Shown piece by piece: positions 23,775 to 33,779 of a stretch of DNA of 64,000 nucleotides. The stretch's first letter is position 1; every line of letters begins with the position of its first letter. Under the pieces are notes generated by a model. It searched no databases and was not told the origin of the DNA. It saw only the letters and a list, made by a program, of their open reading frames with translations. The stretch is from Stichopus chloronotus (taxonomy: Eukaryota; Echinodermata; Holothuroidea; Aspidochirotida; Stichopodidae), in the NCBI GenBank assembly GCA_021234535.1, contig CM037835.1, forward strand, positions 4,588,001-4,652,000, given 5' to 3'. A program made the translations under genes and the position numbers.

Positions 23775-24312
23775 GGAATAGAGTAGAGGATCACAATATT
23801 AGTCATACAGAGACAGGTGAAGACTTTTCTGGAGGAGATCAAAGAAGTTTTGAGTCGGAAAGTACATGCTAAGCATCAATGCACTCTCACCAAAATCTTC
23901 CTTCATTGACAAAAAAGCGCTCTCTGCTAGATGAAATGTCATATTTGTACTACTGATCATATTCTAGTTTTATCTGATCCCTTATCTTATAGTCTACATT
24001 GAGGATCATTAGATCGATCAAAGTCGATACCAGGAGAAATAGGAGGATGGAATAGATTAGAGGATGATGACCACAAATTGTCATTTAGATACAGCTGGTT
24101 AAAATAGTTTCCTGAGGGGATCTAAAGAATTTTCAAAAAATACAGACTAAGCATCACTGCACAATTCTTGTCAAAAGTCATCTCCCAACAAAAAAGACAC
24201 CCTTTCCCCAAATGAAATTTTATATTTGGACTATTGAGTATAGTGTATTTCAGTTGAATTTGATCCTCTATCTTATAACATTCAAGTATAGGATCATATT
24301 GGATAGATCAAA
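23775..24312 (+). repeat. Tandem duplication, unit about 274 bp, two diverged copies
   Basis: Copy 1 starts GGAATAGAGTAGAGGAT at 23775 and copy 2 GGAATAGATTAGAGGAT at 24049. Shared landmarks follow in order: GATC(A/T)AAAGAA, CTAAGCATCA(A/C)TGCAC, AACAAAAAAG, AAATG, TGATCCxxTATCTTATA and GATAGATCAAA-like ends. Divergence is substantial, so the duplication is old. No ORF is conserved. Confidence 0.7.
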
Positions 24313-27159
24313 ACTTCTGAGTTGTTAATTTTGCATTTTATATTCACATTTTGTTTCTTATCTTTGGTTTAACACACTTTGAAATATCCAGTTAATTAAG
24401 GAATCATGTGTGTCTTCATTTTTCCTTTCTTTGCTAATTTTTTTGGGGGAGTTTCGTGGCTTTGCTGAGTGATATAAATGCTTGTCTTGATTCAAGTGAG
24501 ATGTATCAGGAAGAGAGACATTCTTTGTTTTGTCGCCTGTTTTGTTCTTTTAGAACAGAAATATGTCACTGTCTATTAAACAGTTCTGGCAGGTACAATT
24601 GATTGCAGCTGAAGTTGTCTGTCTATTTCTTAAAAGTTGTCTTGCTTTTCAATAAGTTTGTTTCTTCCCCATTACCTCTCGTATCTGAAGTAAAGTATTC
24701 ATGCATGTCCAGTGAGAAGAAATTTTGTACAGGTATGTGTGGATGAAGAGGTTTTAAGAAAGGTTACTATTCCTCTTGAGTGTTTTACCAATATCTGAAT
24801 GTATTTCTGAGAGGAATTTATTTTACCTGCATGACAGTGGTGACTGGCTGTGTAGTATTTCAACAGTTTTATCGTTTTTTGGGGTGTTTTTGAGTTGAAG
24901 ATTTGTTTCTATTTGCTAGTATTCCAGAGTGTATTGCACACAATGTAACATGTGATGTATCCCTTCAAAATGGTTAGAGAACTTGAAGATGTTAATTCCT
25001 TCCTTTTTTTGTCCTTCTGTTTGTCTGTTTCATTATCTTGCTATCAATATCCATGTATATCTGCCTCATAATGAGGTACACACTTGATTTAATGTTCACC
25101 ATCTGGAGTATTGATTGCTTTTCTTTTGTTTGACATGGAAAAAGTAAAAATGTAAACAGGATTTCTCCAAAACTGTATTAACTGGTATGTAAGTATGATT
25201 TACTTTGATTTCAAAACATAATTTAATTAGAGTAGAATTATTATAAATAAAGATAATTATGAAACATAACTAAATGCAATGATGACCTTGGATAACATCG
25301 TTTAATTTAATTCAGTGCAAGTTTTGTTAATGTCAGAACTGTGTATGAAAGCTGTCACTATCTAGAGTGAAATATAGTTTTAATTGCAAGTCTGTGTGGA
25401 ATGGCACACCATAAGGTACATAGCTCATCCTGCTGTGTGAAAAAAGGGCTGCAAATGGCTGTTCTAAAAATATGATGTCTGTCATTTTGAAACATTGCAC
25501 ATAATGGATAAAGGAGTCGCATGGGTTGCCATTCAAGGAATCAAATGGCTTGTGTTGTTAGCTAGTTGGGCTAGTTACATTAACAGTAAATTGGTACATG
25601 AATAGGGCTCAGCACAAATTGTGATGGTATACTAGTGGCATTGTTGTTACAGATGGATTATATGATATCTTCATGAATATTCATACCCAATGTCAAGGAC
25701 ATGTATCACCTATTTGTGATAATTCTATATAAATAATTATTACATAGGAAGTGGTAGGGTAATCTGATGATAAGATTTTAACTTATAATTTGAACATGTC
25801 TCTAAATGAGTGTCACATGAAATCGAATTTCATGTTTGTGTTTGACCATTTGCATCTGTTCACTGATTGTTGTTTGGTTGGATACATGAAAGTGGTGTAT
25901 CGGCTCCAGTTATAATATGCTTTGTCTGGAATATATAACTGATTACATTAATGTGGTCTTCCCCTGTGGTAAACCATTATCAAGTTCTACTAAATAGCCT
26001 ATTTAAAATCCCCTACATTTGATCATGTACCTTGAACAACATTTAAATGCTGTTCACTGGAGCATTTGAAATCAGTTACTCATTTGGAAACATTCTGTTA
26101 CAGTGTATTACCTGACTAACCCACTAAGGTCTCAACTCCTAGGGTCTTTCGAAGCTTGTGAGATTTAACCAGAGCAGCAGTAGTTTAACACAGCTGTGTC
26201 ATATGTTCCCTGCATTTGCAGGTCAATCCACCCCACAAGAATTGAGTCACACCATTTGAAGGGCCCAATGGATCCATCATGCTCTGAATGTAGGCCTATC
26301 TGGTTTGAAATATATCTTTCAAGGGGATAAGTGACAGTACAAACTAAAAATTTGGCATCTTTGGTTGTGTTTTATATGTTACTCCATGTGATATTCCATT
26401 CTTCACCTTGGTGTACAGACATGCCTTCAAATTAATTCACATTGGTTGCCTGCATGTGAAATCACAGTGCAAATTTTCGCAATAGAGCAATATTGTCAAA
26501 AGCCTCATGTATGAAATTTTCTTTGGTTGTCAACCGTTTTTAGTCTTAAGATCTGCTAAAATCATTCTCTGTATGCTTGAAACATCAGATTTGGGCAATG
26601 ACATGTGAACAAGGTTTAAATCGCTAATGCCAAAATATGAACTAACCAAACATCAGCTCTGGCTCTCAGGCGCTAAGACATGATAAATTTAAACTGTCAT
26701 TCTTCAGTTCTTTCAGTTATGCACAAGTTGCATTTGGTTGCTTGAATTTTTGTTGAAAGGGGGTAGGGGGAGAGGGGAGGTATTTTCATAATACTTAGGT
26801 TATATCAGTTTGATTTTACATCATGAAAAGAGACTGTGTTTTTAGAAATAAAAGCTGTGGAAACAGATTTCAGAGTAGTCAATGAGTGTAACCAATGAGA
26901 AATATGACTACTATGAAGCAAATTGATCATGTACATACACCGGGAGATAAGACTGATACCATAAATAAATGCCTTGAGACTCTTATTATGGAAAAGGTTG
27001 AACTTGTTTCTTTCTCAACTCAGGAAAATTGCAAGTAACTGTTGTTCTTAATAAATACAAGAGGATAGAAGGTGCTTTGATATAGTCCAGCCAGATTTGG
27101 TCATCTGACTGTTTTACAGGATGAACATATCATTATCAAACATTGTAATTTTTATGATA
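24313..27159. other. No gene or repeat seen
   Basis: Unremarkable A+T-rich, CpG-poor sequence of intron or intergenic type on both strands. Confidence 0.4.
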
Positions 27160-27620
27160 TAATGACAAAGTGTGGATTTGTGTGTGGGATGTCCAACCTG
27201 TTAGTATGATATCACAAGAAAGGACCTTGGACAAATCTCATATTTGGTATGTAAAGGCACAACTTTGATTGTTAGAAGTCCTTGGTTGTGCTGTAAGTCA
27301 ACTGTTTGGGTTTAACAGGGGTCTAATTACAGAGACTTTAACATTTTACCTGAAGAAGGTTAGCTTGAACAAATTTCATAAACTTGTGGTGTGTAGGTGT
27401 ACTGCAATTAGTTCAAGAAACATGCCTTTTGCTTGGCTGGGGTTAAAGGTTATTTGATGTCAACAAAGGTTAGAATATGAAATCATGTAAAAGATTTCCC
27501 TTAGGAAAAATTTGGAAGAAATCTCATAATTGGTATCTCCAGTAAATTTGCTACATTAAAAGAAGATTTGGTGTTATTGTGAAGGTCAAAGATCATTTGG
27601 GATCACCAACAGACCAGATT
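27160..27620. repeat. Degenerate tandem repeat, about 143-bp unit, AGGTCA-like words
   Basis: Three diverged units share the series (A/G)AAATCTCATA-TTGGTAT, then a 60-bp gap, then GGT(T/C)AAAG(G/A)T(T/C)ATTTG-type words followed by GTCAAC and AGG(T/G)(T/C). The last two appear as GGTTAAAGGTTATTTGATGT (27441) and GGTCAAAGATCATTTGGGAT (27584). The first unit is the most decayed. Resemblance to nuclear-receptor half sites (AGGTCA) is probably incidental to the satellite. Confidence 0.5.
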
Positions 27621-28992
27621 GCATAGTTATGTACTGTTGGATGCCCATCTACTGAGTACAAGAAACCTATAAATTGGACGTGGTCAGCAGCTACCAATCT
27701 GAAAATAATTCACACTTGCCATTTTTTCTTTACTCATTTCTTTCACTGAAAACCATCCTCTGGATATTTTGAGGGGTTTTGGATGGAGGGGGATTTGTGT
27801 GGAAAAAAAGATTTTATGTATCATTGGGAATGACAAAGCAAGATATTTCACAGTTTTTATGATTGATCTTTTCACCACCGACTCTAAAACCAAGAGTTTT
27901 AATTAAGTAAATGTTACTGTTTGCATTGGGTATCTGACTGACAATCTCCAGTCCCTGTTATGAAATAACTACCCTTATCTAAGGTTTTAATAACATACAT
28001 TTTACATGCTTCAAGAAAACATAAAAATGTTGCTTTTTTGTAACTTAAAACACTCCATTGTCATGCTCATGCAAAGGCTGCATGGTGTTGAATTAACTTA
28101 CAAACTTACAACAAGCTCATAGCCTAAGAGAAGTTATATTTTCAGGCACCCAACCGACCATGGCTTTCAGCTGTTGTACCTTGATCGGACTTTGGGACCT
28201 GGTGCAAACACCAGAAAATGCACTGTTGGAAACAGGTTACATCATGATAAATATCTATGGTCTGCTAATAAATATGTTTTTCTGGGTCGAGGATTTATTA
28301 AATCTGAACCTCTGTTGATATTCAAGTTGCTTTTAAGGTTGTAAGGAAAAGCAAATACACTCATGAACAAGTACAATACTAGTCTTGAAATATAAATCTA
28401 ATAAATGTACTGAACAAATATACACTATACGAAAGAGTTTGTGCCATGTTTTGTGAGTGTGATGTCATTTTTCTCCAGAAGTGGATTCTTTGCATGTCTC
28501 TGATGTTGTAGTCGTCATTACACAACTCAAAGTGGAACCATTTAGGTGGTAATAATATCCAGCTCATGTACGCAATAGATCGAACAGAAAGTTATTTTTA
28601 TCAACATTGATAGAAACTGTAGATAAACATTGATAGAAACTGTAGGAGTGGTATGTCCTTTGAAAGAATATGACTGGTATATATACTTAACCGCACTCAG
28701 TGGTATCTAGTTCATTACTATCATCATACATCCATCTACTTCACTTTCAAGATACAAGCAAACAAATTCACATACACAATGGTGAAATGTATGCTGTTAC
28801 ACACATCTTGTCTTTTAATAGCCACTTTCCTTTGAAAAAAGATGATTCAATCCTTCCTTCATATATTTCATAATTTGCATATATGTAAATTATTACACAT
28901 GTATATCCTGGAGTAAAGTTTTGTGGGCAGTAATCCCTTACCTCAGTGAGACTTTTACCTTGGATACACCCCTCAAGTAAAAGGAAAGATAT

Positions 28993-29206
28993 TATTTACA
29001 TCACTCCTCACTTACCTGTCTCATCACAGCAAATGCCCTCTCATATATTGTGCCAAGAGTACTGGTAACCTTTGACACCGTCCCTGGTACTGTCCAGCCT
29101 AATACTGGCTAGCGCCTCCTTCCCATTCTGCCATCCTGATGTGCCTAGAGGGTGGATGGAAGTGCATTTGTTGTGATGAGACAGGTAAGTGAGTCATTCG
29201 TAAATA
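28993..29206. mobile_element. Foldback/MITE-like element with 30-bp inverted arms
   Basis: The arm at 29007-29036 starts CTCACTTACCTGTCTCATC. It is repeated in inverse at 29164-29193 with one mismatch in 30. A further TATTTAC/GTAAATA match (28993-28999, 29200-29206) lies outside. The 127-bp centre is unique. No clear target duplication. The inverted arms contain CAGGTAAGTGAG on either strand, a decoy splice-donor sequence that gene finders may pick up. Confidence 0.65.
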
Positions 29207-29639
29207 ACTAAACCTGGTGAATTTTGGGATTACAACACTGGTCTTACGGTACATTTAAATGCCTTATTTATGTGACCTTTGGTAAATTAGTTGACCCTGG
29301 CTGTAAATGTTCGGTCCTGAAATCCCTATGAAATGTACGCATGTATGTAAAACAATGTTGACTGTTTTACTTTCAATTACAAGCTCTCTCTGTAGGTGTA
29401 TAGTATACAACATCGAATATCCTTCATTACTTGAGAAGAAAGTGCTGGATGTGTGAAGACGCATATGCAAATTGATATGTGTATCGGCAGATGCAAACAA
29501 ACAAAGGTCTACTCAAGAACTTTTCTGAGATCGTCTCCGCCATGTCAGCACTGTTCAAACAAACCAAACGAGGCAAAGAAATCGCCAAACGACAGTAGTG
29601 TAGATCACAGACCGCCATTAATCTCTTCAATTGACTTAC

Positions 29640-29687
29640 TGAAATAGCAACCTTCGAGGGCCCCCTTGTGCATGGAAAGAACGCCAT
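29640..29687 (-). CDS. Candidate first coding exon of a leftward gene
   Basis: On the minus strand an ATGGCG start at 29687-29685 opens 16 codons, MAFFPCTRGPSKVAIS, ending in phase 0 at a consensus donor (TTTCA|GTAAGTCAA). The site sits where CpG density changes from normal (right, promoter side) to depleted (left, gene-body side), as expected for a leftward transcription start in a mosaically methylated genome. A second ATGGCGGAG at 29539 (minus) lies in the following intron. Downstream exons are not identified; the better exon candidates to the left are on the plus strand, which weakens the case. Function unknown. Confidence 0.38.
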
Positions 29688-30330
29688 ATCAGAGATTTCC
29701 TACCTACCTGGCCTATCATGGCATGTAGAATGCCTTATTTCGACCATTCAGAGTTAAACAAAGGGTGGAAGTAGGGTGGTGTACCAGCCCATTTAATAAG
29801 ACTGTCAGACCGAAATATCACTGCAACACCTTCGATTTTCTTCTTAATTTCCTTCAGTACTAATTTTCACATCATCTGTACTGTATATTATTGATGCTCT
29901 TCAACATCCAAGTAGGAAAATAAGCAAAGATAACTGAAAAACATGACAACAAGAGGTCACCATGGCTCATTTTATGTACTTTTTGAGGCTGAACTCATTT
30001 GGCGGAGTGGAGGACGCACATTATGTCATAGTGGTATGTAACCTGTAGACAGATGTTAGGAAACAATAGCAACCGCTCAAACCCCGCGGTCCTAATCAGT
30101 ACACATTTAAATCCATGTTGATACTGTCCGTGTGTTTGGTAGGAATGAAAGAGAAGAAAAATTGACAGAGGTTAAGTAAATGCCTTTGCGTCTTTTAAAT
30201 TTCAGTGTCGGTAGTCGCCATATTGTATTATGAAATACGGCATCGAGCAGACGTGAGCAAAACGCAAGAATAATATTACCGTGGGAAATGAATTTCTTTT
30301 CATATATCTAGCAATTAAATGAACGTATTA
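29688..30330 (-). promoter_or_regulatory. Putative promoter region, with a YY1-like site
   Basis: CpG reappears here (for example 30210-30290) upstream of the minus-strand ATG candidate. CGCCATATTG at 30216-30225 fits the YY1 core CGCCATNTT, a motif often close to starts of housekeeping genes. No TATA box stands out. Assignment as promoter is inferred from position and base composition. Confidence 0.3.
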
Positions 30331-31153
30331 CATCAACAAGATGCTTCAAAGAGCTAAAAACAACTTTCAAAACAAGTATCCCAGTGGCGTTTTTCTTGCT
30401 TACCAACTACAAACTTCATTTCCCATTTTGAAAATCTTTTTTGCTTCGATTAGAATTTTGTTTCAATAAAAAGTAAGCATTTCGTAAAATATTCCTCTTT
30501 ATACTAGTATGCGCTGGCCAGGGTTCCCCTTAACCTAGTAACAGCATACACGTTGCACTCAAAAGTCTAAAAAAACTTTTTAAATGTCGTATTCGTAGAC
30601 ACGATGTGTTTAACGAAACACTTTTTCCTGTCTAATTTGGCGATAGTTCACTGCAGCACGCATTTCTTTGATCTGTTTTTCAAATTTAAGCTCAAACATC
30701 GAAGTTTTGCTTGGTATTAGGGTTGTTTTCTTTACTTTTGCAAACATGTCTAGAGAAAAACAATTGTATCAAAAGGTTCGAATGGATGTATCTTGAAGAA
30801 ATCTCTATGGTTTTCCAACTTCATCATTACTTCTTGTTTTTATCTCAGCCAATTTATTTAATATCTTTATGACTCACTGTTAAAAATCCTCGCTGTCTCT
30901 CCATGGTTATAATAATTGTATCCTCAGGTTAAAATGCGAACATGTTCGTCAGTTTCCTTTCTTTTAAATTATTTTACTTTCATTTGGGGAAATAAAAGAA
31001 ATAAAAAAAATCTTGGCGTCGGAGACAGTAGTTTCTAAGTCCAATAAAAAACTCGATACACAAAATATGCCCCAGCAATACGATGTTGCAATTCTTGATT
31101 TTTGCGTAGGTTAAGAAGAAACTTGAACAATAAATTTTCGAAATTCATCATAA

Positions 31154-31167
31154 GTCGCCATGGAAAC
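31154..31167. promoter_or_regulatory. RFX X-box motif
   Basis: GTCGCCATGGAAAC agrees with the palindromic X-box (GTYNCC AT GGNAAC) bound by RFX factors, which commonly regulate ciliary genes in animals. A single site; the target gene is unknown. A weaker relative (GTTGCCATGGTATT, minus strand) occurs at about 52499-52512. Confidence 0.4.
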
Positions 31168-31385
31168 AAACAAAAGATTCCCGCGTCTTCAGAAGATGAG
31201 TCACGAAGCAACATGCTGGTAATAAAGGCTACTGGTAGGTAACAGACAAAAGCAGATCTGGACAGGAGACGATATGCATGCAGGGAGGAGGATTTAAAGA
31301 TGCATTATAGTTGAACACATTGAAATAAGAGATGATACTTCATCTTTGTAAATGATTTAAAGAGATGGAGTGATATAGGTTTGTG

Positions 31386-31393
31386 TGACGTCA
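31386..31393. promoter_or_regulatory. Consensus CRE, TGACGTCA
   Basis: Exact 8-bp CREB/ATF palindrome in the context GTGTGACGTCATATT, the first of three within 1.4 kb. Confidence 0.45.
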
Positions 31394-31647
31394 TATTGCT
31401 GTTGTTTTTTAGTCATGTACATTCCTTTTTTCCTCTTACTCTCGTCTAACGGAGTATTGCTTTACCTTTAAGTGTTACCGCACGATACTCATACGAACTG
31501 GCTTATGTGTGTTTTAGAACGTGTTAAACTTATAGTAATGTTTAAGGCAGTCTCTTAAAGCAAAAACGTACATTATGAGTTGATTACGTTTTTTGTGGTT
31601 GGTCATGTATTTTCTTTTTATAGGGACTATTGTGCGGAGGTCGTGTT

Positions 31648-31655
31648 TGACGTCA
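31648..31655. promoter_or_regulatory. Consensus CRE, TGACGTCA
   Basis: Second exact CREB/ATF palindrome, 262 bp from the first. Confidence 0.45.
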
Positions 31656-32736
31656 CAAGATTTGTCTTTCTGAATAGATCGACCGAAAAGGAATGCATAT
31701 GTATGAAACACATTCCTTTCGTCTTCAAAGCTAGAATTCTACTTAGTGTTAAATCTGTCCTCGCCATTTACACTATTTGAAGCAGGTCGTAGCTAGCATT
31801 ATCTGCCAGTGACGAGGAAGATTCCTGGGTAAACTCACCTTTGTGTTCTTTGTCAGTTCTTACTTTATATTGATGTATTAAATGTTCTCGTTGTTTTTAA
31901 TACTGATGATGAATTGTATCGTACAAACCTTCAGTTTGGTAGATTCATTGGAATGGTGTACTTTCTAGTTAAAATCGAATATCTACAAAGTACATTATAG
32001 TCTTTTCTCAAGCACACGAGTGTGTATGTGTGTTTAGGAGGGGGGTATGATAAAAGTTCTCTGATTCATTCAACAAAACGAAACAACCAAAACACGTTAA
32101 CGACTTTCAAACTAACGCTTTTAGATGATTGCAGATGGGATGCAATTTTCGAAACATAAAAGCCTTATATTGGGGTGCTACAAACATGACTTTAATGGAC
32201 ATAATTTAAACGTATGTTTGAAACGTTTTTTCTCGTTAGAAAGTGAACAACCGGTCTTTGGGAATTTCACTTGCATGTAATCACCTTTCCTGTTGCTATC
32301 GATGATCTTTATTTGAAAGGGAAGGTTCGTTAAAACCTAAACAAAGTATAAGAATGACTATATCATAAAGGGGATATGAAGAATTTTCAAGTCAAAACAA
32401 TGTACTTGGTAGTATGCACATACTAATCTCAGAGAGTGCATTATCAAGTCACTTATCGCATACGCTCTTTCCTTTTGATCCAATGATAGTAGATATAGCG
32501 TTCAGTCCGCATCTTTTATTCTTTTGAGTAATGTATTAATTTCTGTACTTGTTTATCAGGCTCTATCAAGTCACCTTTTATATTTGTATACATTTCAGGT
32601 TGATGCAAGTTTCATATCTTTATTTTTGTCTAATTAGTTTACCTTAGATTCGTTTTTCTCTTTTCTGTACGTTATGTAAATTTTCATCATGCTGTATTAA
32701 CTATGACTCGTGTTCACGTCATCATAAATAGCCAGA

Positions 32737-32744
32737 TGACGTCA
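32737..32744. promoter_or_regulatory. Consensus CRE, TGACGTCA
   Basis: Third exact palindrome. A half-matching CACGTCATCA lies 20 bp upstream at about 32715. A fourth exact CRE is isolated at 37842-37849. Confidence 0.45.
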
Positions 32745-33091
32745 TTTATAGATTAGTGTAAAGCTTTGAATAGATTTATGTGGAGGATATATCATGGTAT
32801 CGTCACATCTTAGTCGACTCGACCTTGGAGAGTACACTCGTGATTTTGACACCTGCACAGTACGTTATTGATTCATCTTAGTTTGACCGCCTCCGGTAAC
32901 GTTTGGCACTCAAAATAGTAGTCATGAACTTAACATACATTTTGCAGTGATCGCTGCATGTCGAGACATTATTAATCGAAACATTCCACATTGTCAAAAG
33001 AGGCAATAAACACGAGACTTTCATTGACATGGACCCCATACCATTATGCATCATTGAACACATGAATTCATTATCATATGCTTACATTATT

Positions 33092-33187
33092 TCACAGCTC
33101 ATCCTGTAATTTGCAGCCAACATGATGGTTTTTGGCACTCATTTTGCCTTCAGCCCTGCCCAATCTCAGGTAATGAACAATGCTAGT
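33092..33187 (-). CDS. Candidate minus-strand terminal exon
   Basis: On the minus strand an acceptor (TGTTGAAATTTCGCAG) is followed in phase 0 by 31 codons, TSIVHYLRLGRAEGK, MSAKNHHVGCKLQDEL, and a TGA. The same frame stays open upstream for 77 codons (108 in total, to 33418), so splicing is not required by the frame. ORFs of about 108 codons are expected a few times by chance in a window of this composition. Unknown protein. Confidence 0.22.
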   Translation of the reverse strand, partial: TSIVHYLRLGRAEGKMSAKNHHVGCKLQDEL

Positions 33188-33779
33188 CTGCGAAATTTCA
33201 ACAAAGACATAACCGTTTCCATGATACCAGGTGTGAAAAAACCTTTTTCGTTGCCTCCGATGTGGTTTTACAACCAAAAATGACACATGAATGTAATAGA
33301 CCGTAACCCCAATAACATATTTTTTTTCTGTCATAGGTTTTGCAACTATTTGAAACAGCGAATGTATTATTTTGTTAGTATCGATATATGTTGTCTTTTT
33401 TTCTTCATCGTGTTGCAAGTCAATTCACATGTTTACCAGTTTCATTGAGAGACAGTGCGGAAGACTTACTGGAAATGTCCGGTATACAGGCATATAAATG
33501 TGGAGTATGGTAACATATAAAAAATCACAAGGGAACGAATAACCTTTTTCATTTTTTCGTTGTTAGTTGTTCTAATGGAAAAGATGATGAAAAGGCAATG
33601 GAGAACGCATGCGAACAAACAACCGCTGCTGGTTTCCTTTGTGCACCGTACAATTTTTTACTCAGTATTTTTGAAGTTTGAAATAGAAGTGAAGGAAATG
33701 TCTAGCGAAGTCTTTTGGTTTTGGTATGGGCATTGTCCCTTACATTTGAGTCTTTTTGTAGGCTCCTCTTGAATAAATT

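Larger units (their letters stand above)
1..29500. other. CpG-depleted domain, probably a methylated transcribed region
   Basis: CpG is scarce over this stretch: a hand count of 26,041-26,640 gives 4 CpG in 600 bases, against 13 in 42,001-42,600. Short islands of retained CpG stand out (430-560, 1885-2205, 5365-5420, 9901-9960, 13050-13350, 16560-16720, 18690-18765, 19570-19715, 22430-22500, 22740-22790). Several of these follow good splice acceptors and are open in one frame, so they are listed as exon candidates. It is established for invertebrates that transcribed gene bodies are methylated and lose CpG. That this stretch is gene body is my inference. Confidence 0.55.

Noticed and set aside
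30770..30790. tRNA B-box-like GGTTCGAATGG
   Set aside because: It ends in GG rather than CC, and no A box or cloverleaf can be drawn upstream.
33092..33418. Full 108-codon minus ORF as a single-exon gene
   Set aside because: A few ORFs of this length are expected by chance here. Only its 3' part, behind an acceptor, was kept as a low-confidence exon.
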